Source of the DNA: Chromobacterium sp. ATCC 53434
GTDB taxonomy: Bacteria; Pseudomonadota; Gammaproteobacteria; Burkholderiales; Chromobacteriaceae
NCBI RefSeq assembly: GCF_002848345.1
Contig: NZ_CP025429.1
Coordinates: 4,216,001-4,280,000, forward strand
DNA length: 64,000 nt
Reading direction: 5' to 3'
Shown here: positions 27,804 through 40,933 of the stretch, one piece after another
Layout of the letters: the number at the start of each line of letters is the position of its first letter
How positions within the stretch are numbered: the stretch's first letter is position 1
Translations under genes and position numbers: made by a program
Notes under the pieces: generated by a model
The model's input: the letters and a program-made list of their open reading frames with translations, nothing else
Database searches by the model: none
What the model was told of the DNA's origin: nothing

Positions 27804-28314
27804 GACCCACCCCCAGGATGTCCTCGACGCTCAGGCCACGCTTGGCGGCGATCTGCGACGGGGTGTTGATGTTGCTCAGGCCATTCAGGGTCGCACGCAC
27901 CACGTTGTACGGGTTCGTAGAGCCATGAATCTTGGCCGAAACATTGTGAACACCCATTGCATCAAAGATCGCGCGCATCGGGCCGCCGGCCTTCACGCCG
28001 GTACCTTCTTTGGCCGGCTGGATGAAGACGGTGGTCGCGCCGTGCTTACCGACAACGGTATGCTGCAGCGTGCCGCCCTTCAGCGGGATCTTAACCAGGT
28101 TGTGACGGGCTTGTTCCATCGCCTTTTGAACAGCGACCGGAACTTCCTTGGAACGGCCCTTACCCATGCCGATACCGCCGTTGCCATCGCCAACCACGGT
28201 CAGAGCGGAGAAAGCCATGATACGGCCGCCCTTGACCACTTTGGTGACGCGGTTGACGCTGATCATTTTCTCGACCAGACCGTCGCCGCGATCTTCCATT
28301 TCGTGCTTAGCCAT
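27796..28314 (-). CDS. rpsE: Ribosomal protein S5
   Basis: 172 residues (E. coli 167). Involved in decoding accuracy and mRNA entry. The double-stranded RNA-binding N-terminal domain ([24 protein letters not shown]) and the C-terminal domain ([10 protein letters not shown]) are intact. It is 12 bp after rplR. Confidence 0.98.
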   Translation of the reverse strand: MAKHEMEDRGDGLVEKMISVNRVTKVVKGGRIMAFSALTVVGDGNGGIGMGKGRSKEVPVAVQKAMEQARHNLVKIPLKGGTLQHTVVGKHGATTVFIQPAKEGTGVKAGGPMRAIFDAMGVHNVSAKIHGSTNPYNVVRATLNGLSNINTPSQIAAKRGLSVEDILGVGHE

Positions 28315-28326
28315 TCTTTACTCCGA

Positions 28327-28680
28327 TTAGAATACGAGGCCGTGTTCGCGAGCGGCGTCAGCCAGTGCCTTCATGCGACCGTGGTATTTGAAACCGGAGC
28401 GGTCGAAAGCAACTTTCTCGATGCCTGCGGCTTTTGCCTTCTCGGCAATGCGCTTGCCGATCACGGCAGCAGCTGCCACGTTGCCACCATTGGCCATTTC
28501 AGCGCGGACGTCGGCTTCCAGCGAAGAAGCGCTGGCCAGTACCTTGTTGCCGGTCTCGTCGATGATCTGAGCGTAAATGTGGCTATTGGTGCGGTACACA
28601 GTGAGACGCACCATCTTGAGCTCCGCGATCCGGGCACGGGTTTTACGTGCGCGGCGGAGTCGAGCTTGTTTCTTGTCCAT
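28327..28680 (-). CDS. rplR: Ribosomal protein L18
   Basis: 117 residues, as in E. coli. Binds 5S rRNA together with L5. It begins [18 protein letters not shown] and ends [23 protein letters not shown], as the family does. It is 13 bp after rplF. Confidence 0.98.
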   Translation of the reverse strand: MDKKQARLRRARKTRARIAELKMVRLTVYRTNSHIYAQIIDETGNKVLASASSLEADVRAEMANGGNVAAAAVIGKRIAEKAKAAGIEKVAFDRSGFKYHGRMKALADAAREHGLVF

Positions 28681-28693
28681 GTCAGTGCCTCAG

Positions 28694-29227
28694 TTACTTC
28701 TTCTTGGTTTCTTTCAGAACCACAACCTCGTCGGCGTAGCGAACACCCTTGCCCTTATAGGGCTCCGGCGAACGGTAAGCGCGAATCTCGGCTGCGACCT
28801 GGCCCACGAGCTGCTTGTCAGCGCCCTTGACCAGGATCTCGGTCTGAGTCGGGGTCTCAATCTTGATGCCAGCCGGCATCTTGTGAGCCACCGGGTGCGA
28901 GAAACCCAGAGACAGGTTCAGGGTATCGCCTTGAGCCTGGGCACGATAGCCCACGCCTACCAGCTGCAGCTTCTTCTCGAAGCCCTTCGATACGCCGTTC
29001 ACCATATTGTTCAGCAGCGCGCGCAGGGTGCCGGACATGGCACGTGCGAACTTGCTGTCGTTCTTGGCGGCGAAAGTCAGCTGACCATTGTCCAGCTTCA
29101 CTTCCACGTCGTTGCACAGAGCGGTGTTCAGGGAGCCCAGGGCGCCTTTCACAGTCACGTCTGCAGCGCCGAACTTCACTTCGACGCCGGCCGGAATGAT
29201 TACCGGATTCTTAGCTACGCGAGACAT
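28694..29227 (-). CDS. rplF: Ribosomal protein L6
   Basis: 177 residues, as in E. coli. Sits near the factor-binding site. The C-terminal signature [16 protein letters not shown] is present. It is 9 bp after rpsH. Confidence 0.98.
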   Translation of the reverse strand: MSRVAKNPVIIPAGVEVKFGAADVTVKGALGSLNTALCNDVEVKLDNGQLTFAAKNDSKFARAMSGTLRALLNNMVNGVSKGFEKKLQLVGVGYRAQAQGDTLNLSLGFSHPVAHKMPAGIKIETPTQTEILVKGADKQLVGQVAAEIRAYRSPEPYKGKGVRYADEVVVLKETKKK

Positions 29228-29236
29228 TTGACCCCC

Positions 29237-29632
29237 TTAAGCCACGACGCAGAGCAGCTCGCCACCGATACCGGTGGTGCGTGCCTTGCGGTCAGTCATG
29301 ATGCCTTGGGAAGTGGACAGAATCGCCACGCCCAGACCGTTCATGACCTTCGGGATTTCGGTGGAGCCCTTGTACACGCGCAGGCCAGGACGGGATACGC
29401 GCTCGATGCGCTCGATCACCGGACGGCCAGCGTAGTACTTGAGCTGGATATCGAGAACAGGCTTCTTGGCCTCGCCGGCAACGGCGAAGTCTTCGATGTA
29501 GCCTTCCTCTTTCAGCACCTGCGCCAGCGCAACTTTCAGCTTGGAAGACGGCATGGAAACTGCCACCTTGGAAGCGCGTTGGCCATTGCGGATGCGGGTC
29601 AACATATCGGAAATAGGATCGTGCATGCTCAT
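29237..29632 (-). CDS. rpsH: Ribosomal protein S8
   Basis: 131 residues (E. coli 130). Binds 16S rRNA directly and in E. coli represses the spc operon. It begins [18 protein letters not shown]; the ATG at 29632 has GGAG 8 bases upstream. It ends [24 protein letters not shown], as in the family. Confidence 0.98.
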   Translation of the reverse strand: MSMHDPISDMLTRIRNGQRASKVAVSMPSSKLKVALAQVLKEEGYIEDFAVAGEAKKPVLDIQLKYYAGRPVIERIERVSRPGLRVYKGSTEIPKVMNGLGVAILSTSQGIMTDRKARTTGIGGELLCVVA

Positions 29633-29646
29633 TTATGTGTCTCCTA

Positions 29647-29952
29647 TTACCAGCTGGCCTTCACAACACCCGGAATCTCACCCTTCATGGCGATCTCACG
29701 CAGCTTGTTGCGACCCAAACCGAATTTGCTGAATACACCACGCGGACGACCGGTGATGGCGCAGCGGTTACGCTGACGCACCGGGGAGCAGTTACGCGGC
29801 AGTTGCTGCAGTTGCAGACGGGCGGCGAAACGCTCTTCTTCCGAGAGGTTCTGGTTTTTGATGGTGGCGAACAGCGCTTCACGCTTGGCGGCGTACTTTT
29901 CAGCCAGCTTGACGCGCTTTTCTTCACGGTTAATCAGTGCAAGTCGTGCCAT
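29647..29952 (-). CDS. rpsN: Ribosomal protein S14 (long, zinc-free form)
   Basis: 101 residues, the length of the zinc-independent form; the CxxC pairs of the short form are absent. The signature [19 protein letters not shown] is intact. It is 4 bp after rplE. Confidence 0.98.
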   Translation of the reverse strand: MARLALINREEKRVKLAEKYAAKREALFATIKNQNLSEEERFAARLQLQQLPRNCSPVRQRNRCAITGRPRGVFSKFGLGRNKLREIAMKGEIPGVVKASW

Positions 29953-29956
29953 GTGC

Positions 29957-30496
29957 TTAACCCTTGAACGGGAACTTGAACGCGGCCAGCAGTGCGCGGG
30001 CCTCTTCGTCAGTCTTCGCCGTAGTGGTGACAGTGATGTTCATACCACGCAGAGCATCGATCTTGTCGTACTCGATTTCCGGGAAGATGATCTGTTCTTT
30101 GACGCCCATGTTGTAGTTGCCGCGGCCATCGAAGGACTTGGCGGACACACCACGGAAATCGCGAACGCGCGGCAGCGCGATGGTCACCAGGCGGTCCAGG
30201 AACTCGTACATGCGTTCGCGACGCAGAGTTACCTTGCAACCTACCGGGTAGTTGTCGCGGATCTTGAAGCCTGCGATGGACTTGCGAGCGGTGGTGACAA
30301 CCGGCTTCTGGCCGGCGATCTTTTCCAGGTCGCCCACGGCAAATTCCATTACCTTTTTATCGGCAACGGCTTCGCCCACACCCATGTTCACGGTGATCTT
30401 CTCGATACGCGGAACTTGCATGATCGACTTGTAGCCGAACTGTTTCATCAGTTCCGGCACTACGCTGTCTTTGTAGAAATCGTAGAGACGTGCCAT
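29957..30496 (-). CDS. rplE: Ribosomal protein L5
   Basis: 179 residues, as in E. coli. Binds 5S rRNA and contacts the P-site tRNA. Signatures are [18 protein letters not shown] and [20 protein letters not shown]. It is 9 bp after rplX. Confidence 0.98.
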   Translation of the reverse strand: MARLYDFYKDSVVPELMKQFGYKSIMQVPRIEKITVNMGVGEAVADKKVMEFAVGDLEKIAGQKPVVTTARKSIAGFKIRDNYPVGCKVTLRRERMYEFLDRLVTIALPRVRDFRGVSAKSFDGRGNYNMGVKEQIIFPEIEYDKIDALRGMNITVTTTAKTDEEARALLAAFKFPFKG

Positions 30497-30505
30497 GTTT
30501 GCTCC

Positions 30506-30820
30506 TTAGGCGCCGATAACTTCGCCGCTGGACTTGAACACGCGTACCTTGCGGCCGTCTTCAAGAACCTTGAAGCCCACGCGGTCAGCCTTTTGGCTTG
30601 CCGGATTGAAAATCGCGACGTTCGATGCGTCCACAGGCATGGTTTTTTCAACGATGCCGCCGGCCACGCCACGTACCGGATTCGGTTTCTGGTGCTTCTT
30701 GGCGACGTTAACGCCTTCAACGACCAGCTTCTCATCCAGAACACGCAGGACAGTGCCGCGCTTACCCTTGTCTTTACCGGTGATTACTACGACTTCATCA
30801 CCTTTGCGAATCTTGCGCAT
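30506..30820 (-). CDS. rplX: Ribosomal protein L24
   Basis: 104 residues, as in E. coli. Assembly initiator of the large subunit. The KOW motif is at the N-terminus ([18 protein letters not shown]). It is 9 bp after rplN. Confidence 0.98.
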   Translation of the reverse strand: MRKIRKGDEVVVITGKDKGKRGTVLRVLDEKLVVEGVNVAKKHQKPNPVRGVAGGIVEKTMPVDASNVAIFNPASQKADRVGFKVLEDGRKVRVFKSSGEVIGA

Positions 30821-30829
30821 GTGACCTCC

Positions 30830-31198
30830 TTACAGAACTTCAGGAGCCAGCGAAACGATCTTCATGAAGCGTTCGGTACGCAGTTCACGCGTAACGGGCC
30901 CGAAGATACGAGTGCCGATCGGCTCAAGCTTGTTGTTGAGCAGAACGGCAGCGTTGCTGTCAAACTTGATCAAAGAGCCATCCGGACGGCGCACGCCTTT
31001 GGCAGTGCGTACCACGACCGCATTGTAGACGTCGCCTTTTTTGACGCGACCACGCGGAGCGGCATCCTTGATGCTCACCTTGATGATGTCACCTACGCTA
31101 GCATAGCGACGCTTGGAGCCACCCAGCACTTTGATGCACATAACGTGACGCGCACCAGTGTTGTCAGCGACCTCAAGCATGGTCTGCATTTGGATCAT
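30830..31198 (-). CDS. rplN: Ribosomal protein L14
   Basis: 122 residues (E. coli 123). Interface protein bridging to the small subunit. It begins [20 protein letters not shown]. First gene of the spc group; 203 bp with two hairpins separate it from rpsQ upstream. Confidence 0.98.
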   Translation of the reverse strand: MIQMQTMLEVADNTGARHVMCIKVLGGSKRRYASVGDIIKVSIKDAAPRGRVKKGDVYNAVVVRTAKGVRRPDGSLIKFDSNAAVLLNNKLEPIGTRIFGPVTRELRTERFMKIVSLAPEVL

Positions 31199-31281
31199 TT
31201 GATGATTACCTTTCTAATCCAACTTTATCCGTCACTTTCACCTGCCGGTTTCTCGCATAAGAGCAAGACCAAACAGACGAA

Positions 31282-31304
31282 ACGCCACAGACGACCTGTG
31301 GCGT
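31282..31304 (-). other. Hairpin in the rpsQ-rplN spacer (downstream)
   Basis: On the minus strand ACGCCACAG - 5-base loop - CTGTGGCGT is followed by TTCGTCTGTTTGG, a weak T-rich stretch. It is one of two hairpins at the border between the S10 and spc gene groups and could act as an attenuator or processing site. Confidence 0.5.
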
Positions 31305-31340
31305 GTCAAACGGCCAGTTTTGGACCCCGTAAGGGCGGAA

Positions 31341-31363
31341 CTCCTGCATGGAAGATGCAGGAG
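31341..31363 (-). other. Hairpin in the rpsQ-rplN spacer (upstream)
   Basis: On the minus strand CTCCTGCAT - 5-base loop - ATGCAGGAG lies 38 bp after the rpsQ stop. There is no T-run behind it, so RNA processing or 3'-end protection is more likely than termination. Confidence 0.5.
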
Positions 31364-31401
31364 ATGGCCATTATACAGAGGACCGAAGTCCTCTGCAAGC
31401 T

Positions 31402-31665
31402 TTACACCTGGCGAGATTTCTCAACCAGGCCAGTTACCACCCACGACTTGGTCTTCGAGAGCGGGCGGGACTCGCTGATGATCACCAGATCGCCTGCCTT
31501 GAACTCGTTGTTTTCGTCGTGCGCGTGGAACTTCTTCGAGCGACGGATAATCTTGCCGTAGATCGGGTGCTTCACTTTGCGCTCGACCAGAACGGTTACA
31601 GTCTTATCCATCTTGTCGCTGACCACAACGCCGGTCAGCGTACGTACTACCTTGGTTTCGCTCAT
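31402..31665 (-). CDS. rpsQ: Ribosomal protein S17
   Basis: 87 residues (E. coli 84). OB-fold 16S rRNA-binding protein; signature [20 protein letters not shown]. It is the last gene of the S10 group and starts 1 bp after rpmC. Confidence 0.98.
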   Translation of the reverse strand: MSETKVVRTLTGVVVSDKMDKTVTVLVERKVKHPIYGKIIRRSKKFHAHDENNEFKAGDLVIISESRPLSKTKSWVVTGLVEKSRQV

Positions 31666-31666
31666 C

Positions 31667-31855
31667 TTAAACTGCCTTTTCTTTCAGAACGGTGCGCACA
31701 CGAGCGATATCGCGACGCACTTTCTTCAGTTCAGAGGTCTTGGCGAGTTGCTGAGTAGCGTGCTGCATGCGCAGCGCAAACTGGGCCTTCAGCAGGCTCA
31801 GCAGTTCCACCTTCAGCTCATCAACAGTTTTGGCTTTCAGTTCGGACGCTTTCAT
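31667..31855 (-). CDS. rpmC: Ribosomal protein L29
   Basis: 62 residues (E. coli 63). Located by the tunnel exit, where SRP and trigger factor dock. It begins [19 protein letters not shown]. Its ATG overlaps the rplP stop as TAATG. Confidence 0.98.
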   Translation of the reverse strand: MKASELKAKTVDELKVELLSLLKAQFALRMQHATQQLAKTSELKKVRRDIARVRTVLKEKAV

Positions 31856-32271
31856 TACTGACCTACCTGTTTGGTTACGAACACAGTGGCGATCGGCAAC
31901 TTAGCTGCGGCCAGACGGAAAGCTTCGCGAGCGAGTTCCTCGGATACGCCATCCATTTCATACAGCATCTTGCCAGGCTGAATTTCAGCCACGTAGTACT
32001 CCGGAGAGCCCTTGCCCCCGCCCATACGGACTTCGGCAGGCTTGGAGGTGATCGGCTTGTCCGGGAAGATACGGATCCAGATGCGACCGCCACGCTTGAT
32101 GTGACGGGTCATCGCGCGACGCGCAGCTTCGATCTGGCGCGCCGTCAGGCGACCGCGACCCATAGCCTTCAGACCGAAATCGCCAAAGCTCACCTTGTTG
32201 CCACGAGTGGCGATACCGGTGTTACGGCCTTTGTGCTGTTTGCGGTACTTGAGTCTAGTTGGCTGCAGCAT
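31855..32271 (-). CDS. rplP: Ribosomal protein L16
   Basis: 138 residues (E. coli 136) from the ATG at 32271 ([17 protein letters not shown]). Helps position the A-site tRNA. Its start lies inside the end of rpsC (17-base overlap), which couples translation. Confidence 0.97.
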   Translation of the reverse strand: MLQPTRLKYRKQHKGRNTGIATRGNKVSFGDFGLKAMGRGRLTARQIEAARRAMTRHIKRGGRIWIRIFPDKPITSKPAEVRMGGGKGSPEYYVAEIQPGKMLYEMDGVSEELAREAFRLAAAKLPIATVFVTKQVGQ

Positions 32272-32956
32272 TGCGGGCACCCTTTCTCATTTTCTTCTCC
32301 GGAGCAGCCGGAGTCGCCAGAACCTGACCCGGCTTCAGCTCACCCTTGTACACCCACACCTTGATGCCGATGATACCGTAGGTGGTCTTGGCCTCAGAGG
32401 TGGCGTAGTCCACGTCGGCGCGCAGGGTATGCAGCGGCACGCGGCCTTCGCGGTACCATTCGCTACGAGCGATGTCGATACCGTTCAGACGGCCGGACGA
32501 CATGATCTTGATGCCTTCGGCACCCAGACGCATGGCGTTCTGCATCGCGCGCTTCATGGCGCGACGGAACATCACGCGCTTCTCCAGCTGGGAAGCGATG
32601 CCGTCGGCGATGATTTGCGCGTCCAGTTCCGGCTTGCGAACTTCTTCGATGTTCACGTGAACCGGCACACCCAGACGCTTCTGCAGTTCCTGCTTCAGGA
32701 TCTCGATGTCTTCGCCCTTCTTGCCAATCACGACACCCGGACGGGCGCTGTGAATGGTGATGCGGGCGGACTTGGCCGGACGCTCGATGGTTACGCGGCC
32801 AACCGAAGCATGACCCAGGCGCTTCTTCAGGAATTCGCGAACTTCGATATCCTGCTTCAGCATCTCCGGGAAGTTCTGCGAAGACGCGAACCACTTGGAA
32901 GACCAGTTTTTGGTGACGGCAAGACGGAATCCCGTCGGATGAATCTTCTGACCCAT
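32255..32956 (-). CDS. rpsC: Ribosomal protein S3
   Basis: 233 residues, as in E. coli. mRNA-entry protein with a KH domain ([17 protein letters not shown]). It begins [12 protein letters not shown]. It overlaps rplP and follows rplV by 10 bp. Confidence 0.98.
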   Translation of the reverse strand: MGQKIHPTGFRLAVTKNWSSKWFASSQNFPEMLKQDIEVREFLKKRLGHASVGRVTIERPAKSARITIHSARPGVVIGKKGEDIEILKQELQKRLGVPVHVNIEEVRKPELDAQIIADGIASQLEKRVMFRRAMKRAMQNAMRLGAEGIKIMSSGRLNGIDIARSEWYREGRVPLHTLRADVDYATSEAKTTYGIIGIKVWVYKGELKPGQVLATPAAPEKKMRKGARNAAAN

Positions 32957-32966
32957 TTCTTACCCC

Positions 32967-33296
32967 TTAATTGCCAACGGTCAAGGAAATGTGGCAGGTC
33001 TGCTTTTCGATGCGGTTGCCACGACCCTTAGCACGGGCAGTGAAACGCTTCAGACTAGCGCCCTTGTCAACGAAGATGCTGGTGACACGCAGGGTGTCGA
33101 TGTCAGCGCCTTCGTTGTGCTCGGCGTTAGCAATTGCAGATTCCAGCACTTTCTTGATGATTACCGCGCCCTTCTTCGGGGAGAAGGCCAGGATATTCAG
33201 CGCCTGGGCCACGGATTGACCACGGACCAGATCGGCTACCAGACGGCACTTTTGGGCCGACAGGCGAACACTTTTCAGATTTGCAGATACTCTCAT
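32967..33296 (-). CDS. rplV: Ribosomal protein L22
   Basis: 109 residues (E. coli 110). Lines the exit tunnel; its beta-hairpin is involved in macrolide sensitivity. The tip region [15 protein letters not shown] is present. It is 9 bp after rpsS. Confidence 0.98.
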   Translation of the reverse strand: MRVSANLKSVRLSAQKCRLVADLVRGQSVAQALNILAFSPKKGAVIIKKVLESAIANAEHNEGADIDTLRVTSIFVDKGASLKRFTARAKGRGNRIEKQTCHISLTVGN

Positions 33297-33305
33297 CGCT
33301 TCACC

Positions 33306-33584
33306 TTACTTCTTCTTCGCCTTCTTGTCGGCAGCATGGCCTTTGAAGGTGCGAGTCAGCGAGAATTCACCCAGTTTGTGACCGACCATGTTTTCAGAAA
33401 CATAGACGGGAACGTGGGTGCGACCGTTGTGTACAGCGATGGTCAGACCAATGAAGTCCGGCAGGATGGTCGAACGACGCGACCAGGTCTTGATCGGACG
33501 CTTGTCGCTGGTTGCCCGTACCGCATCGACCTTCTTCAGGAGATGCAGGTCGACGAACGGGCCTTTTTTCTGCGAACGTGCCAT
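33306..33584 (-). CDS. rpsS: Ribosomal protein S19
   Basis: 92 residues, as in E. coli, from the ATG at 33584 ([12 protein letters not shown]). A TTG two codons earlier is an unlikely start. Small-subunit head protein; signatures [19 protein letters not shown] and [16 protein letters not shown]. It is 6 bp after rplB. Confidence 0.97.
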   Translation of the reverse strand: MARSQKKGPFVDLHLLKKVDAVRATSDKRPIKTWSRRSTILPDFIGLTIAVHNGRTHVPVYVSENMVGHKLGEFSLTRTFKGHAADKKAKKK

Positions 33585-33590
33585 TGTCAA

Positions 33591-34424
33591 TTACCCTTTG
33601 TTGGAATAGCGACGGCGTACGATCATGTTGTCGGTACGCTTGTTGCGACGGGTACGGAAGCCCTTGGCCGGGGTGCCCCACGGGCTAACCGGTACGCGAC
33701 CTTCGCCAGTACGGCCTTCACCACCACCGTGCGGGTGATCGATCGGGTTCATCGCCGTACCGCGAACGGTCGGACGAATACCGCGCCAACGACTTGCGCC
33801 AGCCTTGCCCAGCTTGCGCAGGGAGTGCTCTTCGTTACCCACTTCACCAACGGTCGCACGGCAATCGACGTGCACCAGGCGGATCTCGCCGGAGCGCAGA
33901 CGCAGTTGAGCGTATACGCCTTCACGAGCCAGCAGCATTGCAGAAGCGCCAGCGGAACGGACCATCTGAGCGCCCTTGCCGGGTTGCATTTCCACGCAGT
34001 GGATAGTGGTACCCACCGGGATGTTGCGGATCGGCAGAGCGTTACCGGCCTTGATCGGAGCTTCGGAACCGGACAGCAGCACGGCGCCAACCTTCACGCC
34101 ACGCGGGGCGATGATGTAGCGACGTTCGCCATCGGCATAGCACAACAGGGCGATATGGGCGGTGCGGTTCGGATCGTATTCGATGCGTTCCACTTTCGCC
34201 GGGATGCCATCCTTGTTGCGACGGAAGTCGATCAGACGGTAGTGCTTCTTGTGACCACCACCGCGATGACGCGTGGTGATGTGGCCATTGTTGTTACGGC
34301 CGCCGGTCGAGTTTTTCTTCTCAACCAGAGCAGCATGCGGAGCGCCTTTGTGCAGATCAGGGCTTACCACCTTGACTACGGCACGACGACCCGCGGAAGT
34401 CGGTTTTACCTTAACGATAGGCAT
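33591..34424 (-). CDS. rplB: Ribosomal protein L2
   Basis: 277 residues (E. coli 273). Peptidyl-transferase-region protein. The signature [18 protein letters not shown] includes the conserved histidine. It is 11 bp after rplW. Confidence 0.98.
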   Translation of the reverse strand: MPIVKVKPTSAGRRAVVKVVSPDLHKGAPHAALVEKKNSTGGRNNNGHITTRHRGGGHKKHYRLIDFRRNKDGIPAKVERIEYDPNRTAHIALLCYADGERRYIIAPRGVKVGAVLLSGSEAPIKAGNALPIRNIPVGTTIHCVEMQPGKGAQMVRSAGASAMLLAREGVYAQLRLRSGEIRLVHVDCRATVGEVGNEEHSLRKLGKAGASRWRGIRPTVRGTAMNPIDHPHGGGEGRTGEGRVPVSPWGTPAKGFRTRRNKRTDNMIVRRRYSNKG

Positions 34425-34435
34425 GCTCTATCTCC

Positions 34436-34744
34436 TCACTCCGCCGCGGCCGGGGTAGCGGTCAGGTCGATTTCTTGACCCTCGACCAAGCTAACGTAGG
34501 CCTTCTTCCAGTCACTGCGACGACCGATGCTACGGCCGAAACGCTTAACCTTGCCCTTGACGTTCACAGTGGACACGCCATCAACTTTGACGTTGAACAG
34601 CAGTTCCACAGCCGCCTTGATTTCCGGCTTGGTCGCATCTTTCGCAACGCGGAACGCCATTTGCTGGTTCTTCTCAGCAATCATGGTGCTCTTTTCGGAA
34701 ACAATAGGAGCAAGGATTACTTGCAACAGACGTTCTTGATTCAT
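34436..34744 (-). CDS. rplW: Ribosomal protein L23
   Basis: 102 residues from the ATG at 34744 ([19 protein letters not shown]), which overlaps the rplD stop as ATGA; a GTG two codons upstream is the alternative. Trigger factor and SRP docking protein at the tunnel exit. Length is close to E. coli (100). Confidence 0.96.
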   Translation of the reverse strand: MNQERLLQVILAPIVSEKSTMIAEKNQQMAFRVAKDATKPEIKAAVELLFNVKVDGVSTVNVKGKVKRFGRSIGRRSDWKKAYVSLVEGQEIDLTATPAAAE

Positions 34745-35361
34745 GCCCACTGCTCCTCCAGTTGCTTCACGGCGTCGCGGGTGATCACGGTCTTCTTGAA
34801 ACGCAGCAGGCTGTACGGGTCAGCTTGTTGAGCTTCGATAACCAGCACGTTCGGCAGGTTACGCGAAGAGAGATAGAGGTTCTCGCTCAGCTCACCAGTG
34901 ATGAACAGAGCTTGTTCCAGACCCATCGGCTGAACAGCGCCAACGAATTCCTTGGTCTTCGGGCTGTTGATCGACAGCTCGTCAACCACGATCAGACGCT
35001 CGTCACGCACCAGTTGGGACAAGATGGCGGCCATGCCGGCGCGGAACATCTTGCGGTTAACCTTCTGGCTGAAGTTCTCGTCCGGCTTGTTCGGGAAGGC
35101 ACGGCCACCACCACGACGGTTCGGGGTGGAAGTCATACCGGCACGAGCGTTACCAGTGCCCTTCTGACGGAACGGCTTCTTGGTCGAGTGCTTCACTTCG
35201 GCACGAGTCAGCTGGGCGCGGTTGCCGCTACGAGCGTTCGCCAGGAACGCGGTAACAACCTGGTGCACCAGAGCTTCGTTGTAGTCGCGGCCGAACAGGG
35301 AGTCGGACACTTGCAGGCTACCAACAGCCTTGCCTTGGGTATTGATTACATTCAATTCCAT
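34741..35361 (-). CDS. rplD: Ribosomal protein L4
   Basis: 206 residues (E. coli 201) from the ATG at 35361, overlapping the rplC stop as TGATG. The tunnel-lining loop includes [19 protein letters not shown]. In E. coli L4 also represses the S10 operon; whether it does so here cannot be told from sequence alone. Confidence 0.97.
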   Translation of the reverse strand: MELNVINTQGKAVGSLQVSDSLFGRDYNEALVHQVVTAFLANARSGNRAQLTRAEVKHSTKKPFRQKGTGNARAGMTSTPNRRGGGRAFPNKPDENFSQKVNRKMFRAGMAAILSQLVRDERLIVVDELSINSPKTKEFVGAVQPMGLEQALFITGELSENLYLSSRNLPNVLVIEAQQADPYSLLRFKKTVITRDAVKQLEEQWA

Positions 35362-36005
35362 CACGCACCCGCTTTCACGCTAGGACGCACGACTACGTCG
35401 CCGTTCTTGGCGCCCGGGACTGCGCCCTTGACCAGAATCAGCTGACGCTCGGCGTCGATACGAACGATCTCGAGGCACTGAACAGTGCTCTTGACGTTAC
35501 CGTACTGACCAGCCATGCGCTTACCCGGGAAAACGCGACCCGGATCCTGCGCCTGACCGATGGAACCCGGCGTATTGTGCGAACGCGAGTTACCATGCGA
35601 AGCACGGTTGGAAGAGAAGTTGTGACGCTTGATCACACCGGAGAAGCCCTTACCCTTGGAGGTACCGGTGATATCCACCAGCTGACCAACGGAGAAGGTT
35701 TCAACAGCGACGGCATCGCCCAGCTTGAAGTTGGCAACAGCTTCGGCCGACAGAGCGAACTCTACCAGAACCTCACCTGCTTCAACGCCAGCCTTGGCGA
35801 AATGGCCAGCTGCAGCCTTGTTGACACGATTGGCCTTTTTGGAGCCAAAAGTCACCTGAACGGCATTGTAGCCGTCGGTTTCTGCAGTTTTGATTTGCGT
35901 GACGCGGTTAGCGGACATGTCCAGCACAGTTACCGGGATGGTTGCGCCATCTTCGGCAAAAATGCGGGTCATGCCGACTTTGCGACCGACAAGACCTAAA
36001 CTCAT
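35361..36005 (-). CDS. rplC: Ribosomal protein L3
   Basis: 214 residues (E. coli 209) from the ATG at 36005 ([16 protein letters not shown]), with AAGGA 7 bases upstream. Assembly-initiator protein close to the peptidyl-transferase centre. It is separated from rpsJ by 158 bp that hold a terminator-like hairpin and a candidate promoter. Confidence 0.97.
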   Translation of the reverse strand: MSLGLVGRKVGMTRIFAEDGATIPVTVLDMSANRVTQIKTAETDGYNAVQVTFGSKKANRVNKAAAGHFAKAGVEAGEVLVEFALSAEAVANFKLGDAVAVETFSVGQLVDITGTSKGKGFSGVIKRHNFSSNRASHGNSRSHNTPGSIGQAQDPGRVFPGKRMAGQYGNVKSTVQCLEIVRIDAERQLILVKGAVPGAKNGDVVVRPSVKAGA

Positions 36006-36057
36006 GTTTATTTCCTTTTTCAGGCGCCGATTGCGATTGACCGGCATAAAAAACACG

Positions 36058-36099
36058 ACATAAAAAACAAAAGCGAACTCGCCAAAATGGTGAGTCCGC
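36058..36099 (-). terminator. Terminator-like hairpin between rpsJ and rplC
   Basis: On the minus strand GCGGACTC ... GAGTTCGC (36073-36099) forms an 8-pair stem with one G-T pair, extended inward by CCA/TGG, and is followed by TTTTGTTTTTTATG. It would stop transcripts from rpsJ. It overlaps the expected start site of the candidate promoter at 36101-36130. Confidence 0.65.
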
Positions 36100-36100
36100 T

Positions 36101-36130
36101 AATGTATCACAGAAAATTCAAGCATCGCAA
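36101..36130 (-). promoter_or_regulatory. Candidate promoter for rplC and the S10 genes
   Basis: On the minus strand TTGCGA (36125-36130), an 18-base spacer and TACATT (36101-36106), with TG one base before the -10 (extended -10 form). It lies ~100 bp upstream of rplC. Confidence 0.5.
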
Positions 36131-36163
36131 GCACTTAGCTCGCGACACTCATCTTCTCAGCGA

Positions 36164-36475
36164 TTATTGCAGCTTGATTTCCACATCCACACCGGCCGGC
36201 AGGTCGAGCTTCATCAGAGCGTCAACAGTCTTGTCGGTCGGGTCTACGATGTCCATCAGACGCAGGTGAGTGCGGATTTCCAGCTGGTCGCGGGAAGTCT
36301 TGTTCACGTGCGGGGAGCGCAGAACGTTGAAACGCTCGATTTTGGTCGGCAGCGGAACCGGGCCTTTTACAACGGCGCCGGTACGCTTGGCGGTTTCAAC
36401 GATTTCCTGAGCGGAACGATCGATCAGGTTGTAATCGAACGCCTTCAGGCGGATGCGGATCTTTTGGCTAGACAT
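36164..36475 (-). CDS. rpsJ: Ribosomal protein S10
   Basis: 103 residues, as in E. coli. Small-subunit head protein that also pairs with NusB in antitermination. Signature [18 protein letters not shown]. It follows tuf by only 18 bp, so it is grouped with the str genes rather than with rplC. Confidence 0.98.
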   Translation of the reverse strand: MSSQKIRIRLKAFDYNLIDRSAQEIVETAKRTGAVVKGPVPLPTKIERFNVLRSPHVNKTSRDQLEIRTHLRLMDIVDPTDKTVDALMKLDLPAGVDVEIKLQ

Positions 36476-36493
36476 GAGAAATCTCCGCTTCCG

Positions 36494-37684
36494 TTACTTG
36501 ATGATCTTGGCAACGACGCCGGCGCCGACGGTACGGCCGCCTTCGCGGATAGCGAAGCGCAGACCATCTTCCATCGCGATCGGAGCGATCAGGGCAACGG
36601 TGATTTCAACGTTGTCGCCCGGCATTACCATTTCCACGCCTTCGGCCAGCGTGATCGCGCCGGTCACGTCGGTCGTACGGAAGTAGAACTGCGGACGGTA
36701 GTTCGCGAAGAACGGGGTGTGACGGCCACCTTCGTCTTTGGACAGAACGTACACGGAAGCGGAGAAGTCGGTGTGCGGGGTGATGCTGCCCGGCTTGGAC
36801 AGAACCTGGCCACGCTCCACGTCTTCACGCTTGGTGCCGCGCAGCAGCACGCCAACGTTGTCGCCGGCTTGACCTTGGTCCAGCAGCTTGCGGAACATTT
36901 CCACGCCGGTGCAGGTGGTCTTCACGGTAGCCTTCAGGCCCACGATTTCCAGCTCTTCGCCGACCTTGACGATGCCGCGCTCAACGCGACCGGTCACCAC
37001 GGTGCCGCGGCCGGAGATCGAGAACACGTCCTCGATCGGCAGCAGGAACGGCTTGTCGATGGCGCGTTCCGGCGTCGGGATGTAGCTATCCAGAGCGTCG
37101 GCCAGACGGAAGATCGACGGCTCGCCCATTTCCGACTGGTCGCCTTCCAGCGCCAGACGAGCGGAGCCGGTCACGATCGGGGTGTCGTCGCCCGGGAAGT
37201 CGTAGGAAGACAGCAGATCGCGCACTTCCATTTCAACCAGTTCCAGCAGCTCGGCGTCGTCAACCAGGTCAGCCTTGTTCAGGTAGACGATGATGTACGG
37301 AACGCCAACCTGACGGGACAGCAGGATGTGTTCGCGGGTTTGCGGCATCGGACCGTCAGCGGCCGAGCACACCAGAATCGCGCCGTCCATCTGAGCCGCG
37401 CCGGTGATCATGTTCTTCACATAGTCGGCGTGACCCGGGCAGTCTACGTGAGCGTAGTGGCGGGCTTCGGTTTCGTATTCAACGTGCGCGGTATTGATGG
37501 TGATACCGCGAGCCTTTTCTTCCGGCGCGCTGTCGATCTGGGAGTAGTCCTTGGCTTCGCCACCGAACTTCTTCGACAGAATGGTGGTGATAGCGGCGGT
37601 CAGGGTGGTCTTACCGTGGTCCACGTGACCGATGGTGCCTACGTTTACGTGCGGCTTGGTCCGCTCAAACTTTTCTTTTGCCAT
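36494..37684 (-). CDS. tuf: Elongation factor Tu (copy A)
   Basis: 396 residues. GTPase that brings aminoacyl-tRNA to the ribosome. G motifs [17 protein letters not shown] and NKADLVDD are intact. The protein is identical to the product of the second tuf gene at 53093-54283. It follows fusA across 79 bp that hold a GC-rich hairpin (37720-37755). Confidence 0.99.
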   Translation of the reverse strand: MAKEKFERTKPHVNVGTIGHVDHGKTTLTAAITTILSKKFGGEAKDYSQIDSAPEEKARGITINTAHVEYETEARHYAHVDCPGHADYVKNMITGAAQMDGAILVCSAADGPMPQTREHILLSRQVGVPYIIVYLNKADLVDDAELLELVEMEVRDLLSSYDFPGDDTPIVTGSARLALEGDQSEMGEPSIFRLADALDSYIPTPERAIDKPFLLPIEDVFSISGRGTVVTGRVERGIVKVGEELEIVGLKATVKTTCTGVEMFRKLLDQGQAGDNVGVLLRGTKREDVERGQVLSKPGSITPHTDFSASVYVLSKDEGGRHTPFFANYRPQFYFRTTDVTGAITLAEGVEMVMPGDNVEITVALIAPIAMEDGLRFAIREGGRTVGAGVVAKIIK

Positions 37685-37763
37685 TTTGCAAAAATCCTTA
37701 ATTAAAGAACATTAGATCGGGGCTGGCCGGACAGCCTGAAGAGGCCGGCCAGCCCAGCGCGCA

Positions 37764-39860
<2,097 letters not shown>

Positions 39861-39887
39861 GGCTTACACCTTAATGAATGGTAAAGC

Positions 39888-40358
39888 TTAGAAACGGAAG
39901 TGCGAGAAGGCCTTGTTGGCTTCTGCCATGCGGTGCACTTCGTCACGCTTCTTCATCGCGCCGCCACGGCCTTCGGCCGCGTCGATCAGCTCACCAGCCA
40001 GGCGCAGGTCCATGGACTTTTCGCCGCGCTTGCGCGCAGCGTCACGCAGCCAACGCATGGCCAGAGCCATACGACGGGACGGACGGACTTCAACAGGAAC
40101 TTGATAGTTTGCACCACCTACGCGGCGGCTTTTCACTTCCACCACCGGCTTGGCGTTGGACAGTGCGGTATTGAACACTTCGATAGCGTTCTTACCGGTT
40201 TTCTTCTCGATCTGAGCCAGGGCACCGTAGATGATGCGCTCGGCGACAGACTTCTTGCCGTCGATCATGACAACGTTCATGAACTTGGACAGATCTTGGG
40301 AACCGAACTTCGGATCCGGCAGGATTTCACGCTTGGGGACTTCTCTGCGACGTGGCAT
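39888..40358 (-). CDS. rpsG: Ribosomal protein S7
   Basis: 156 residues, the standard length. Nucleates the 30S head and in E. coli represses the str operon. It begins [19 protein letters not shown]. The 111-bp spacer to rpsL upstream is where the S7-binding element sits in E. coli; I could not confirm that structure here. Confidence 0.98.
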   Translation of the reverse strand: MPRRREVPKREILPDPKFGSQDLSKFMNVVMIDGKKSVAERIIYGALAQIEKKTGKNAIEVFNTALSNAKPVVEVKSRRVGGANYQVPVEVRPSRRMALAMRWLRDAARKRGEKSMDLRLAGELIDAAEGRGGAMKKRDEVHRMAEANKAFSHFRF

Positions 40359-40469
40359 GTCACTTCCTTAAAATATTCAGTTGAGCTCTATTCGCTCATG
40401 ACTACCCAATGGAGCAGTCACTTACTAGACGACCCTGAGTGTTATCAGGCCGCCTTCAAAACATCCCAA

Positions 40470-40841
40470 TTACTTGGGACGCTTGGCGCCGTACTTGGAG
40501 CGGGACTGCTTACGGTCTTTAACGCCTGCGGTATCCAGGGAACCGCGCACGGTGTGGTAACGCACACCCGGCAAGTCCTTCACACGACCGCCGCGAATCA
40601 GCACGACCGAGTGTTCCTGCAGGTTGTGGCCTTCACCGCCGATGTACGAAATGACTTCGAAACCGTTGGTCAGACGAACCTTGCACACTTTACGCAGAGC
40701 CGAGTTCGGCTTCTTCGGAGTGGTGGTGTAAACACGGGTGCACACGCCACGCTTCTGCGGGCAGGCTTCCAGCGCAGGCACCTTGCTCTTCGCCGTGATG
40801 GCGACGCGGCCCTTGCGAACGAGTTGGTTAATGGTTGGCAT
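40470..40841 (-). CDS. rpsL: Ribosomal protein S12
   Basis: 123 residues (E. coli 124). Decoding-centre protein. The streptomycin-region segment [12 protein letters not shown] has the usual wild-type residues. First gene of the str group, with its own promoter 60-90 bp upstream. Confidence 0.98.
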   Translation of the reverse strand: MPTINQLVRKGRVAITAKSKVPALEACPQKRGVCTRVYTTTPKKPNSALRKVCKVRLTNGFEVISYIGGEGHNLQEHSVVLIRGGRVKDLPGVRYHTVRGSLDTAGVKDRKQSRSKYGAKRPK

Positions 40842-40901
40842 TTACTATCAGTTCCTAGTTGAAGCTTCCCGGAAGCAACACGCCTCCAGAAAGGACGGAG
40901 G

Positions 40902-40931
40902 ATTATATTTTAGTCAACGGTCGAGCGTCAA
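40902..40931 (-). promoter_or_regulatory. Promoter of the str operon (rpsL)
   Basis: On the minus strand TTGACG (40926-40931), an 18-base spacer and a perfect TATAAT (40902-40907). It lies between the rpoC terminator and rpsL. Leader length to the rpsL start would be about 50 bases. Confidence 0.8.
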
Positions 40932-40933
40932 AT

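Noticed and set aside
37720..37755. GC-rich inverted repeat between fusA and tuf as a terminator
   Set aside because: No T-run follows on the minus strand and both genes belong to the same operon; more likely a processing or stability hairpin.
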